The notes under the pieces were generated by a model. The model was not told the origin of the DNA and did not search any database. It saw only the letters and a program-made list of their open reading frames with translations. A program made the position numbers and the translations under genes. Positions 1-12,875 of a stretch of 64,000 nucleotides of DNA are shown here, in pieces. Position 1 is the stretch's first letter, and each line of letters opens with the position of its first letter. Source of the DNA: Inia geoffrensis (Eukaryota > Chordata > Mammalia > Artiodactyla > Iniidae); contig CM070901.1 in NCBI GenBank assembly GCA_036417435.1, positions 4,686,001 through 4,750,000 on the forward strand, written 5' to 3'.

Positions 1-1125
1 CTCAGGGTATCAGAAACAAAAGTAAACTGTCCGTAGATGACAGAGACTTAATGGCTATGGTTAATTTATTAATGATTATTTTCAAGTGTGAAATGTCTAC
101 TGAGGGTTCATAATAAAAATAAAATATGGAAAAGGAAATTTGTTTCAGTTGTATGAAAAATGAAGGTAATAAAGCCATTCAAAAAAAGTTTTAGGCAAAA
201 TGTGTGTAAGACCAACAAGTAAGCCTGTTTTCGAAGGAGCCAGTTCAGGTTATGCCTGATTTATGAAAATGAGTGAACAAAATTCATAGAGGAAAGATCT
301 TGAGATATAACATACAATAATCCTGAGGCATAATATAGCAAGAGTATACCCAGAATATCAAGTAAAGAGATTCATTGTATCTGGAGTAGGGCCTAGACGA
401 ATATATTTTTGTAAAACTTCAAGGGTAAGTCTAAGGTACATATCCAGTTGGGAACCACTGGCTTAGAAGATACAAAGAATTTAAAATAAAGAACTAAGGT
501 TGTGACCAAGTGGAATTTTAAATAATAACTGAAATTATAACTGGCAATATTATACTATTGTTGCCTAATAGCATCAGGCAAAGCACTGTCAGTAGTTTGA
601 TAGTATAGGAAAATTCAGCAGAACTATTTCGTTAAGAGTTTGACTCTTGTTTTCCTGGAGAGTAGAACATATTCTGGAGACCAGGGGCATGGGCATGTCT
701 CTGGAAACTTCCCGCAAAGCATGTGATTTCTGAAATAGTCATATTCATAACATGTACGTGTACCAGTTTAACCTAGGGTAGGGTGAGCGCCTCTTCTGAT
801 TCGCCAGCGTTTTGTGTAATAATAATAATACTTATATCAGACAACTCTCATGATAATAATATAGCAAACAAACCAAACTACTTCTGGCATCTCATTTTAT
901 AAGGCAAGAGAGTACACATCCCTGTGATTTTCAGGGAATCTCCAGGAAACCTCCAAGATAGTTTTAGTTATAAAACATATCCTCAAAGTTTTTGATTGTT
1001 TTCTGCATTCAGAATCTGGGAAGGCAAAATTTAGAAAGTTGTTAGAAGATTTGGCTGTTCCGTTAAGATGGGGTCCATAGGTGCCTAAGAAGCAACACTT
1101 GATTATGTGTTTAATCAAAGTGACA

Positions 1126-1330
1126 GGGCTTCCCTGGTGGCGCAGTGGTTGGGGGTCCGCCTGCCGATGCAGGGGACACGGGTTCGTGCCCCGGTCCGGG
1201 AAGATCCCACATGCCGCGGAGCGGCTGGGCCCGTGAGCCATGGCCGCTGAGCCTGCGCGTCCGGAGCCTGTGCTCCGCAAGGGGAGAGGCCACAACAGTG
1301 AGAGGCCCGCGTACCGCAAAAAAAAAAAAT
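1126..1330 (+). mobile_element. CHR-type tRNA-derived SINE
   Basis: Full-length copy. It begins GGGCTTCCCTGGTGGCGCAG (box A region), has a GGTTCG box B, the usual tRNA-unrelated body and a short A-tail. Short flanking repeats AGTGACA (1119-1125 and 1335-1341) fit a target-site duplication. The open frames on both strands here are translations of the SINE and not genes. The sharp match to the other copies in the window suggests cetacean-era insertion. Confidence 0.95.
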
Positions 1331-2924
1331 TCACAGTGACAATAAAATATTTAAAAGTAAATATAGACGGTAACACAATTGAATAGTTCTTTCGTAAATA
1401 AGGAACTTTTGTTACCTCCCCCCTCTGCCCGAATGATAGAAGACATAGTAAAGGCAGTATCAAGGACAGAGAATTATTCTGTTAAGACACAGAGTTCTGG
1501 CTATCTCAGAGGTACACGGAGGTGAGGATAACTTTTCATGTTGCAGGCGAAAGCGTTAATCAGGAATCCAAGGAAGCGAGCCCATCAAAACTGAGTGAAC
1601 TTTAAAAATTCTTATAGCTTCTTTTCAGTCAGGTATTACCAAACATTTTAAGTTTTATTCATTGTGCTCTGTCATAGTCAAGAACAAACTGACACTTAGA
1701 GACATATCTCAGAGATCTGCAAGGTCAAACTAATTTCATTATCTTCACCATCATAATTGTGTCATTTGTGTTAACATTGTAGTGCATCCATGATTGCTAT
1801 CTTCAAATGAATTCATGTATCTTTTAAAAATTTATCAGTTTTAATTTCTAATACACTACATTTCAATAGTTATTACATAAACACTAGCTCTTCACCATCC
1901 TCAGCAAGTCCCAAGAATATAGAGGTAAAAAACAAGAAAAGCCCAAGAATTGCTGTTTTAGGATAAAACTATTCTTTGAAAAAAACAAAACAAAACACAC
2001 AGTTGTATTTATCTGATACTGTTGTTCCTAGTGTAGTCTTAACCACTCATATTAATCATAACTTTTAACCTAAATAACTAACTTCTGTTTCACAGAAAAA
2101 GAAAAAACAAAAAACACTTGGGGGACAGATAACTGAGCACCCTGTGTCCTGCACAAGCATTTTACAAGACTACCAGACATGGTACCCATCATACCACTTT
2201 CTAAAGCCACACACCTCCCGATTAGATCTCTCTATAGTGGCCAAAATGAACACAAGTTTATTAAAATGAGCCAAAAGTGTAGGATTTTCACAGCACACGA
2301 AAGTAAAAAGCATATAGACTTAAATATGCTTAATAATCAGTGTTTTTACTATTCTATCTTAGAAATTATCTCGGTTCATAATACATTATATATAATGTAT
2401 CATATAATGTATAATGCAATGAGTATACATTGACTAACTCAATATCAGTTCAATATTTTGGTTACCTAAAGGTTTTCAGAATTATGTTTTAGCAGATACA
2501 TTACAAAATATAGTTACTGTTGAAATAAAGCTTACCAGAATAACGATACAGTTTGGTTGAGTAGAAATTTACACCTTTTGTAACCTTAAACAGTATGCCA
2601 TTTGTTCATCAAACCTGTATACATTTAGGAAAAACAACCCCAAATAGAATGAATGTATGCTTATATTGTACTTAATGTTGATACATCAGAGAAGTCCCAG
2701 CTCTATTTATTAAACTAAATTGATAGAACTAGGTGTTTGCTAAGGATTTTCCTTAATTATGTGAATTTGAATTCACCAAGAATTTTTTTGAAGTCTAGCC
2801 CATCTGAGGTATTAGAAGTTCAGTCTCCTTATTTTATAGGACTTTTAGGAATAATCAGTTTATGCTCATTTCTCTCTATAAGCCAATCAGAATAGCGCTC
2901 CTTTAATTTAGTTAAAAGTTTTGT

Positions 2925-3570
2925 AAAGGACTTTGTTTTTCAGAGCAGCTTAAGGTTCACAACAAAATTGAGAGGAAGGTATAGTGATTTCCCATTTACC
3001 CTGCCCCACGTTTGCATAGCCTCCTGCATTAGCAGCATCATTTACCAGATGGTGCGCTCTTGACCAAGGATGAACCTACACTGATACATAATGACCCAAA
3101 GTCCGTAGTTTGCCTTAGGGTTCACTCTTGCTGTTGTACAGTCTGTGGGTTTAGACAAATGTATAATGACATGTATCCATCACTATAATATCACACGGGT
3201 ATTTTCACCGCCCTAAAAATGCTCTGTGCTCCGCCTGGTTATTCCTCCCTGCCGTCCCCAGCCCTAGCAACCACTTATCTTTTTATTGTCTCCACGGTTT
3301 TGCCTTTTCCAGAATATCATACAGAGAAACCATACAGTATGTAGCCTTTTCAGATTGGCTTCTTTCACTTAGTAATATGCATTTAAGGTTCCTTAAAGTT
3401 CCTCCGTGTCTTTTTATGGCTTCGTAGCTTATTTCTTTTTAGTGCTGACAAATATTCCATTGTCGTAAGTACCACAGTTTTTCCATGTTCCTACTGAAGC
3501 ACATCTTGATTGCATCCAAGTCTTGGCAATTATGAATAAAGCTGCTATAAACATCCATGTGCAGGAGTTT
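2925..3570 (-). mobile_element. Old L1M fragment, antisense
   Basis: The text resembles the reverse complement of the 3' end of ORF2 of old L1 families. Typical tracts are GGCTTCTTTCACTTAGTAATATGC, ATATTCCATTGT and GCTGCTATAAACATCCATGTG (short parts quoted). It is highly diverged with no intact frame. Confidence 0.85.
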
Positions 3571-4029
3571 AATTTGTGAGACTTTATAATCTAGTTTATT
3601 GATACTCTCTGGAGATAGAGCACCATTTCACACCAACTCAGTAAGAGCAAAGGCCTTTCTGAATTATAGACATAGAGACTCAGACACCAACAATTTTGAT
3701 CATATTTTTAGGTATACTTTACATAGTGAACAGATAATATAGATAGGTAGGAAGCTGAAAGATACATTGTTGAAAGCAGTGCTATATTTTACAAGGCCTT
3801 TTTAGTTACGTTTTTGGTTGTTACTTTTATGATATCAGAGGTGAAAATTTTGCCAAATATTGAACAAGTTTACTTAACCTAGGCAATTAGCATGTGCCTA
3901 AGGCTGCCTTAAAAATACTCATAGAATACTTTCTTTTTTTTTTCTTTTGCAAGGTACTGGTCTGGCAACATAAGGCTGTAAACAGAAAGACGTGTGGTCC
4001 TTGCCTTCCAGGAGTCTTATTATTGGGGA

Positions 4030-4210
4030 GGAAGATTGGTTTGGGAATCAGAAGTGAACTAATATTCTGTTTCTACTTTTAACTTCAATGTACGACTTCA
4101 AGGAAATCATTTTTACTCTCTGAGGTTCAATTTTCTCCTCTGTAAATGGGGGACACAGGTTGCTTATTGTTTTTACAATACTTGCTTCTATGTATAATTC
4201 CAGCAGAAGG
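4030..4210 (+). mobile_element. MIR fragment
   Basis: Diverged MIR core: ...CAAGGAAATCATTTTTACTCTCTGAGG...TCTCCTCTGTAAATGGGGGA. Confidence 0.65.
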
Positions 4211-5120
4211 CCGGGTGTGATATGTGCCATGAAAGTTACTCACAATGCAGTGTAGACATTCTGGGAAGGAAGACATCACACATTTAAACAAGCTAAGAGG
4301 TAAGTGGTCAGTGAGGAAGGGGAAGTAGTAAGTTCAGACTAATTGTGCTGGTGATGGCAGTATTTAGTGTATTTTGGTAGTTTCTAGGGTTAAAAGGCTT
4401 GAGGAGGGAAGACCGTGTTTATGTAGAATAGCAAGAAGCCACTGTAAAAAGGAGATTGAAGACAGAAGCTAGAGCTAATTTCTGTAGCAGGAAGTGGCAG
4501 AGACGGCAAGATGACAAATACTACCTGAACACACACCGTGCATTATTTTTTTCTAATACTAGATAAATAAAGATAGATATAAGAAGTTGTCAGCTCAGAA
4601 GGACCTCATAGCCCAGTAGGGGAGAAAAAATTATTCATAATATGCTGTCTGTTATGTAATACTAACGGACAGGTTGTAACGGTGGTTCCCACAAGATTGC
4701 CTCACAGCTGCAAGCGGAGGGTTTAGCTTTGGACGGCAGTGGTGAGGTGTGCCTCCCTCTTTAAGATAAGCAGCAAGAAGGAAGACTGATGGCAGGGGCT
4801 TATTGATAAAAGACAGTGTTCTGGGAGGACTCAGTTTCAGGGTTGTTGAAAGTACCTTTGTTCCTTAAATCGCCTTGATCGTCATTCTTATGCTGGCGTG
4901 ACTTGAGAGAAAGGGGTAATGGGATGTGAGAGGAAAGTTTATCCTGGATATTCCGCCTTGGTCCTACTACATTATTGTCTCTTGCTTCCGCAAGAATTGT
5001 TGTCAGTTGGTACATGCAGAACAATGGCAGTGCAGTTGGTGTACTTGAAGGGTGTGAATCTTCATTCATTACTTCTGGGACTGAGAGTTATCAGAGGCCA
5101 GCACTAGAGAAAGTGTTTAA

Positions 5121-5330
5121 ACAGGTCTCTAAGCGGGCGTTGGAAGGATATTTGGGAAGAGAATGTAGTTGTGGCATTGGGTGCATGTTTACAGGTCTCT
5201 AAGTGGGCGCTCGAAGGATATTTGGGAAGAGAATGTAGTTGTGGCATTGGGTGTATGTTTACAGGTCTCTAAGCGGGCGCTCGAAGGATATTTGGGAAGA
5301 GAATGTAGTTGTGGCATTGTGTGCATGTTT
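5121..5330. repeat. Three tandem copies of a 70 bp unit
   Basis: Units at 5121-5190, 5191-5260 and 5261-5330, each starting ACAGGTCTCTAAG and each exactly 70 bp. Pairwise they differ at 3 or 4 positions. The unit has no similarity I recognise. Because 70 is not a multiple of three, the overlapping frames cannot be a repeat protein. Confidence 0.97.
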
Positions 5331-5699
5331 CACTTGCATTCTGATATCCACGTGGCGATGCTGGTGTTTGGCAGGTGTGCGTGGAAGGGGATCTTTAAGC
5401 CTTGCTCCTGGACCACTGAGTGTATTCTTGGAGTTGGTCCTCTTTTAGGGTAAGAGTGGAGGATACTGTCATATATATAGTTAGGGTAACTGATTGTGGC
5501 ACTCTATTGTATTAGAAGCGCAGAATGATGAAATTATTTTGTGGTTTGGAATTGATGTGGAATGATAGCTAAAGACATTAGAATTTTATTTCTTGCATTA
5601 AATAAAAGACTTTTTTTTTTTGGATAGTATAAATTGGAGTTTGAATTCTGTCAGTTATATGCTTGGCTCCATCAAACTCCAGGGTAGGCATTCAGCAAA

Positions 5700-5807
5700 T
5701 GAGAGGGCATGGTCAGATTCCCTTCATGCCCTGCCCTGGCCTTTCCTAGATCCTGTTTCTTTTTTTGGTGGCATTTCTGTTTTTACTGCCCATTTTTCTT
5801 CTTCTCC

Positions 5808-5838
<31 letters not shown>

Positions 5839-6115
5839 GTGGTCGAGTTCTACTTATTCTTAGACCTTAGCTTGCAAATTAATCCTTCTTTGAAGGTTTT
5901 CCTGACCTCCCAGGCAACCTGTCTGTACTTCTGTGTAGCCTCTTGCATTTACCTCTATATTTTGCAGTTTTATTTTCATTCTTTCTTTTTTCAAATGTCT
6001 CTATCTCCCCTCCTCTGTATGTATCTTCTTATTTTTCAGTCACCACATCTAGCACAGTGGCTCATACATAATAAGGTCTGAATAAATGTATTTTGAATTA
6101 CTAGTTGAATAGATA
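5700..6115 (+). mobile_element. L2 3' end
   Basis: Diverged L2 text (AAGGTTTTCCTGACCTCCCAG ... AGCACAGTGGCTCATACATA ... AATAAATGTATTTTGAATTA; short parts), with a 29-base T run at 5810-5838 inside. The 153-codon frame overlapping it is chance. Confidence 0.7.
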
Positions 6116-9100
6116 AAAGGAAGTTGAGTAAACTCGTTATAGATTATTTTAACCTTCTTGGAAAAATAGGAGCAAGATAACCTTCTAAGCAGAACAGATA
6201 TGAGGGTGTGGAATATTAAATTTTGAAACATTTCAGACTGGTGTTATGACACATATAATAGGGATTCATCAAACTGTGAATGAAAAGATGCGGCTCAGTG
6301 GAGGGGTCAGGCAACATGAAGGTTTAGTAGGTCTACCACTGTTCGTTCATGACGAGCACCTTGCCTGTGTGTACCTTCTCTCTTTCTTACATTTCTGTTG
6401 AAGGTTAAAAAAAATTAAAAATCAATATATATTGACACACTAGTATGGCTCTCATGCTAGATACCTAAAAAACACCCTTGGTAGTGCATTGAGAAACGTT
6501 CACATGTTACATAATTATTTTAAATTACAATAATAAAAATTCCATTAATTAAGCAAATCTTGGTAGAAACTAATTAAGAAAACTTGGTGGAATTCAACAG
6601 TTTGAATTACAGTTCTGAGCGAATAGTAGTAAGAAACTATGTAATATACAGTAATAAAAGAACATTTTAAATCTTACCCTTCAGCTGTATCTTTGTAGAT
6701 CTTTTGTAATTGTAGGTAACTTGCTAGTTAGCTGATTCCAAAACAAATATACTCATCAGCACTGTATACAGTTTTCATGTTCAGCAATATCTGGTAGTTG
6801 GTCTGCATGGTTTAGGAAGAATCCCTGTTCTTTATTTTAAAAAAATGTTTTACACATCCGTCATTTCCAAAATGTATTTCTTTTAATAATTTTAAAGGGA
6901 TTTTGATTGCAATAAATAAAGTCTTTCATGATTTGAAATTGCGGTAGATTGATAGCTGGACATTTTATAATTATGCTTCTTGCATCAAGCATAAAATTTA
7001 AATTATTTGGGAATAATTTATTAAATCTGAATACTTTCAAAATAAATATTTAAACAATTACAGATATTTTTAAAAACTGGATTTCTTTTTTTGCTTGTTT
7101 GGATTTGATTCTGTCATTTTATACTACCTGTTGCTTATATCAGGCACAGAAAAAAAATTTAATTGCATTCTGTACCAACTATTGTTTTTCCAAATGGAAA
7201 GAACAAATTGTCTCGAACCAGTTTTTGATGTGTGTTGGTTAATTTTTATTTTACTACCACTATGAATATTTCCGTTATATATGAACACGTATTTTTGATT
7301 CCTTAATTTTTAATGAAATTAAATCTTATAAAGAGAGATGATGGCTAATTTAAGAGAATTACAATCATATCAAGACTGTATACTTTGTTTCATATTCCAT
7401 TTTATCAGTGATTTATCTTGATAACCTAAAATATAAATTATTTCTTATAATTTGCTTTGTAGCTACACATAGTGTTATCTGTTTTGCACATTCCTGTGTC
7501 AAAAAAAGAAGAATCATAATAAAACATAAGTGGCAAGCGTGTGGGAAAGTGCTTAAAATTAAGTCCGAGATCATCACCATAATTATATCTTTCTGTCTTT
7601 CTTCATGTAGGCAAGATTTGTTTCCTTTGTAAATGCAGTGCTAGAAAGCTCAAGGCAAAATGTGATCATGTTCTTATTTTACCTGCATGCTTGTCTTATG
7701 TTTTCTACTGTTAAAATTTTAAAGTTTTATTGCAAACAGGGAAACTAATTTGGAAAAACATAGTGAGAAATTTTGCTTTAGAGCTGAGGTATTTATTGGA
7801 ACACAGAACTGTGTAATCTAGCAAACTCCTGTTGAAAAGAATATTTTTGCATACATTTTAGATAATAAAATTTGAAAGCCCCTGAAAAAATGACCTTATT
7901 TTTCTGCTGAAGGGTGAACAGGTTTTACTTTAATGAGCTCTTAGAGGTGAGGGGTTTTATACTTATTTTTATAGCAGCGAAATTATTATATTCTAACTAT
8001 GCAAATAATTTAGACCAATCTTGGAAGGTCTGGCATTACTCAACAACCTATAGAAATTAAGTAATAATAGATGATGCAGATTGAAAAAGATAAATGTGGT
8101 TTCACAAGAACTTACTTTGTATTGAGCATCAAACGTTTGATAAAAGTCACTTTGGAATTTAGTTCTATAACGGGTTCTGAATCTTTGAGACAAAGCGTTA
8201 GGAAATAATTTTTTTCAAGATGATGTAGCATAGGCTGATGAATCAGAAGCCACTCCCCTGAAATCAGGAGAAAAGAAAGTTAAATTTAATATAGGGGCAT
8301 GAAAGTCTCTCTACCAGTTCAAAATGTTACATGTCACATTTTTCTTTATTTTTAGCTTAAAAAGAAGTTAAAATTAATTAACTATGAAACAAAGGATGGA
8401 AGCAAAAGTAGCATGTTTTCAGATGTTACTTGGTGGAGAAATTAAAATCTTTCAAATTGACATAAAGTCAATATTAATTTACATGGGGTATGTTACTTTG
8501 AAATAATCTTAATCATTATAACTGTATAGTGCTTTAAAAAATGCCTTTCAGGGAAATTTCTTTTTTAGGAATAGGTATAAGTTGAGTGAAACTTGTGGGT
8601 TATAAGAATCAGTAGCTAACCATAAATTGCTACTTACCTTTTTATTTTGCTATTTTCATTTTCTCTCCCCTCTCAGTACATTATTAATAGGTAAGCCCTA
8701 TTAAAGTAATATTGCCAGGTTGTTTACTAGTGTTTAAAATTTAAGCCTGAAATACAGTTAGGGAGAATAAGTAGATGTGAAAGCAATTCACAATTAAAAT
8801 TTTGAAATTTAAAAAATATCCTCTGTTAGCTGCAAGTGTTGAACTTGATCAACATATGGTACCAGCTAGCCTCATCCCTACCCGTTCTTTTGTTATCTTG
8901 TTATTGTTATAAGGCTTAATGACAGTTGTAAGCCATAGTTCTGGATATGGGGGTTAGTCCACCCTGGGGAGAAGAGGAGGAAACAGCAGTGTGGATTATG
9001 GAAATATGGATTGATCTAAAAAGAGACCCCTTGTAAAAGAATGGGACTCAAAGGAAAGCTAGGAAAAACTGAAGAAAAGATGATGGAATATGATGTGAAA

Positions 9101-10631
9101 ATGATCATTTGAAATCTTTCCTTTCATTCCCAGCTGCTGCGTTTTGGAGAAACGGAATGCATTTGTATGTTAAGGGAGAGGCCAGATGAATAGTATTATT
9201 TATTAGATATATTTTCATTTTGAGATAAATTATGTGCATTTTAATAGACTTTGTATATATCAGACTTTTAAATCTTAAAGACATAATGTTAGGTATAATA
9301 TTTCATAGAAATATTTCAAGTAGTGTACAATGTTTGATTAATGTTTGGCCTTTAAATAGACCTAATTTCAAAAATTAACCTCATGGTTGTTATATATTAA
9401 GTATTTTAACTAAATGTGATGGTGAATATTATATTTAAAATATGAATTATTTTTTTGTTACTTTTATAACTTAGCTATTCAAATATATAGTTACACGTTT
9501 ATTCGTATGTGTTTTTCTAGACAAGTGATAACATTGCGGCTTGTCTTGGTAAGCTAGTACTAAGCGATAACATACATCTTTATCCTTAGCCTCTTTGATC
9601 AGAAGCGACAACAGTGCAGTCTAGTGGTCATTTTTGCAAGTGCAGACACAGGGTCCATGTGGTTTTAACTAGTCTGTGATGTGTTTGTATACAATGAAAG
9701 AAAGACTGTTGCCTGATTCTGAAGTTTGGGAAAAGTTAGATTGGCAAAGAGTTAGCTTAAAAGCATAGAAATAAGGCGTTTGGGAGGAGGTTTTGAGGGA
9801 GGATGTTTCCAGTTTTGGACGTGCCAGGTAAGCTGGTAGGGATGTCTCCTAAGTAGTAGGACGCCTCTGGCTGGACGCCGCCGGCTGGGGTTCAGGAGAG
9901 GAGTATGATGTGGCTTCACACAGCTGTTGAGTAGCTGAACTGGGTTCTGACCCTCGCCTTCTGGCTGGAGAATCCAGGCTTTATCCGTGCTGTGTAGCAG
10001 TGAGACTAGTTTCCCATGGAGAGGTGAGGGCTGCAGACGGAACCCTGGGAACACCAATGGAGGAGGCGCCATGAAGTAGTCTGGGGGGCAAGGAGGAGAG
10101 CTGGATGAAGTGGGCACAGACGTCTGGGGAGGGTGCTCGGGAGCGGAAGCCTTGGTTTCCGCAGTCAAGGGGCAGGTCACTGTCAGCCATTGATCCCACA
10201 TGTCTCATCCCTGGTAGGCGTGGAATAAACACGTGTTAAATGAATAAAGTGTTACACATTGCAGAAGTCAAACATGATAAAGACTGGGAAAACGGCTATT
10301 AAACGTAAAAACTAGCGATCACTGGTGACTCTAAGCTGAGAGGACTCACCAGCAAGCAGTGATAGACTTACATCCTTCTTGCAGGAAAATCTTCAGTGAG
10401 AGGAAGAACTATTTTAGTCTACTTTTTAGCTGACCAAAGGTTGCCTCTACTTTATAGAATTTACCTTAGTCTGCTTTTACAAGTAAGTCACTCCTGGTTT
10501 TTATATATACTCTGTATATTCCATATATTTCCAATACAGTAATATATTGTAAAGAATAAATAGAAGGTATTAGATCATTTATTCAAGAGAACTACCAATC
10601 CTTAACTGAGAAAAGTTATCAAATAACTCTC

Positions 10632-10635
<4 letters not shown>

Positions 10636-10675
<40 letters not shown>
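10636..10675. repeat. (GT)n microsatellite
   Basis: About 20 uninterrupted TG units. Confidence 0.98.
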
Positions 10676-10676
<1 letters not shown>

Positions 10677-11640
10677 TTTCTGGTTTATTGAGTAAAATAA
10701 AGAGACTTTTTATTGTAAAGACAAGAGACTCAGCACATTGTGTGTTCTCTTTAAGGTCATTTATGCCGAAGTGGACTAGACTAGGAATGATCAAAACTCA
10801 TTGCTATTTGGTGAGGCTTGTTTGCTGGCTTTCTCTGTGTGAAAAGAACCAGTGTTCACAGTTGAATTTCTCATAGAAAGAGTTCTGCATTACAAGAACT
10901 AAGACCAAGATTGGCACCTTTTCTTAAAAATCTCAGCAAGAGGCCAAAGATTACATCAGCAGGGAGTGTGAACTAAATTTTTATTCCAAGAGGTAGATGT
11001 TCTATAATGGGTGGAGCAGAATAAGTTTGCAAAATAATAGCTCACAATATTTCTATTTAGAATCTCAAGAAGCAAATCATGCAAAAAACAAAAAGACCAC
11101 TTGTGTCTTCAAATTTAATTGTAATTTGACATATTAAAAATTATGGGCATGTACATTTTTTATAAAGGAAAAATCTTGTATAAATTAAGATGACTTAAAA
11201 ATACAAAAAAAGAAACAGAGTTCCTAGATTCTTGATTTTTAGTCCTGCTTGCTAGCTATATTTGAATAAGGTTTTATATTAATTACAAAGTACTTAGTTC
11301 CTGCTTTAAATTGAAGGGGATAAAAATGTCTCGCAGACTTCATGAGTAGAATGGCTAACGGCATCAGTGACCCGGGGTGTTTACCATCTAAGCTGCAGTT
11401 TTCCGTGTCCTCACCTGCCGCCACGTAGAGGCAGCTGTGGCCTGATCTGCAGGTTCCTACTCTTGAGCCTAAGATAATTATCAGTGCATGCTCTCTCCAC
11501 CCTCAGTCCCTCTGTTGCTATTAACCTTGTTTAACCTCATCCTGCCTGTGTTACTTGAGCATTATTTACTTGTTCTGGTATGATACTTGTTCTGATAAGT
11601 GACAGATGATTTTGTTTCAGTTTTTAAATAATAGGCTTCA

Positions 11641-11835
11641 GGGCTTCCCTGGTGGCACAGTGGTTGAGAGTCCGCCTGCCGATGCAGGGGACGCGGGTTC
11701 GTGGCCTGGTCCAGGAAGATCCCACATGCCGCGGAGCGGCTGGGCCTGTGAGCCATGGCCGCTGAGCTTGTGCGTCTGGAGCCTGTGCTTCTCAACGGGA
11801 GAGACCACAACAGTGAGAGGCCCGAGTACCGCAAA

Positions 11836-11882
<47 letters not shown>
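11641..11882 (+). mobile_element. CHR-type SINE with AT microsatellite tail
   Basis: Full-length copy with an A-tail at 11833-11853 that runs straight into about 15 AT units and then AAT units. The element and tail are flanked by the exact 14 bp target duplication AATAATAGGCTTCA (11627-11640 and 11893-11906). The microsatellite lies inside the duplication, so it was born from the SINE tail. Confidence 0.96.
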
Positions 11883-11888
<6 letters not shown>

Positions 11889-12239
11889 TAATAATAATAG
11901 GCTTCAAATTTAATTCCTTGGTCTTTTGTTCCTCTGTGAGAAAGAATCTACTTAAGTCCTTATAAGTCTTACTTGAAAGAAATCATATATATGTTTATAC
12001 AGTAAATCTAATATTTTCAGTGGTAATAAATAAGCGTAGACATAAGTAGCATTGCTTTTTTGCCTCAGGACTTAATTTCAAGGGCATAGAACAACGCAGA
12101 GCAGGTAAGACTCACATTTGTGATGACATATTATCCCATCTCTTCTCCCACGATTTCCTCACATCTCGGCCCCCCTTATTTTTCCATATGCCAAGCTGAA
12201 CTTTGGTTCGGTAGTATTAATTGTATACCCTTAATTCTT

Positions 12240-12529
12240 TTTGTTTTTTAAATATTTATTTATTTATGGCTGTGTTGGGTCTTCGTTTCTGTGTGAGGGC
12301 TTTCTCCAGTTGTGGCAAGCGGGGGCCACTCTTCATCGTGGTGCGCGGGCCTCTCACTATCACGGCCTCTCTTGTTGCAGAACACAGGCTCCAGACACGC
12401 AGGCTCAGTAGTTGTGGCGCACGGGCCTAGTTGCTCCGCGGCATGTGGGATCTTCCCAGACCAGGGCTCGAACCTGTGTCCCCTGCATTGGCAGGCAGAT
12501 TCTCAACCACTGCGCCACCAGGGAAGCCC
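12240..12529 (-). mobile_element. Longer CHR SINE subtype, antisense
   Basis: This is an antisense tRNA-derived SINE about 290 bp long. Its 3' part has an extra ~80 bp (TTTATTTATTTATGGCTGTG...) missing from the other copies, so it belongs to a different, probably older, subfamily. The exact 14 bp target duplication TACCCTTAATTCTT lies at 12226-12239 and 12530-12543. Confidence 0.94.
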
Positions 12530-12659
12530 TACCCTTAATTCTTGGTATGTATGGACAATATCTAGCATATAGAGACCAAGCAGGCATCAGATTCAGGCAT
12601 CTGCTGATTATATGTTGGACCCTACATGAAAACAAAGTGAAAAAAAGGCATGGCATGGG

Positions 12660-12875
12660 GAATAATGGTTAGAAGCTTCAGCCTGTGCGTTCAAATCCCA
12701 ACTCTAACATTTGTTAGCTGTGTGACTTCGGGCAAGTTACTTAGTCTCTTTCACCTCTTTTTTTCCCCCCACATAGAAAAGGGACTAAAACATGGGTTGT
12801 TGTAAGGGTTAAATGAGATAAACATGGAAGTGCTTAGTTCAGAACCTGGCACAGAATAAGCAGTTATTTTAGCAA
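12660..12875 (+). mobile_element. MIR
   Basis: Near full-length MIR: GGTTAGAAGCTTCAGCC, CAAATCCCAACTC, GCTGTGTGACTTCGGGCAAG, AGGGTTAAATGAGATAA, CTGGCACAGAATAAGC in order. Confidence 0.9.

Noticed and set aside
430..480. MER5-like hAT terminal piece (TTGGGAACCACTGGCTTAG)
   Set aside because: Too short and without a partner terminal repeat to call an element.
660..700. CTGGAGACCAGGGG as the missing upstream DENND1B exon (human ...GDQ)
   Set aside because: The preceding bases do not encode the expected FPEDF residues and no donor follows in phase.
897..1463. 188-codon - strand frame with MAHGPSRSAACGIFPDRGTNP-type residues, echoed at 11.6, 12.3, 17.1, 29.4, 34.1, 44.6 and 59.3 kb
   Set aside because: These recurring peptides are all translations of the CHR SINE; there is no start context, splice pattern or independent conservation.
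5121..5330. CRISPR-like or protein repeat array
   Set aside because: Units are directly adjacent with no spacers, and the 70 bp period breaks reading frame; it is a eukaryotic minisatellite-like repeat.
5620..6081. 153-codon + strand frame rich in Phe
   Set aside because: It runs through a T run and an L2 fragment; the composition is low-complexity and no domain is visible.
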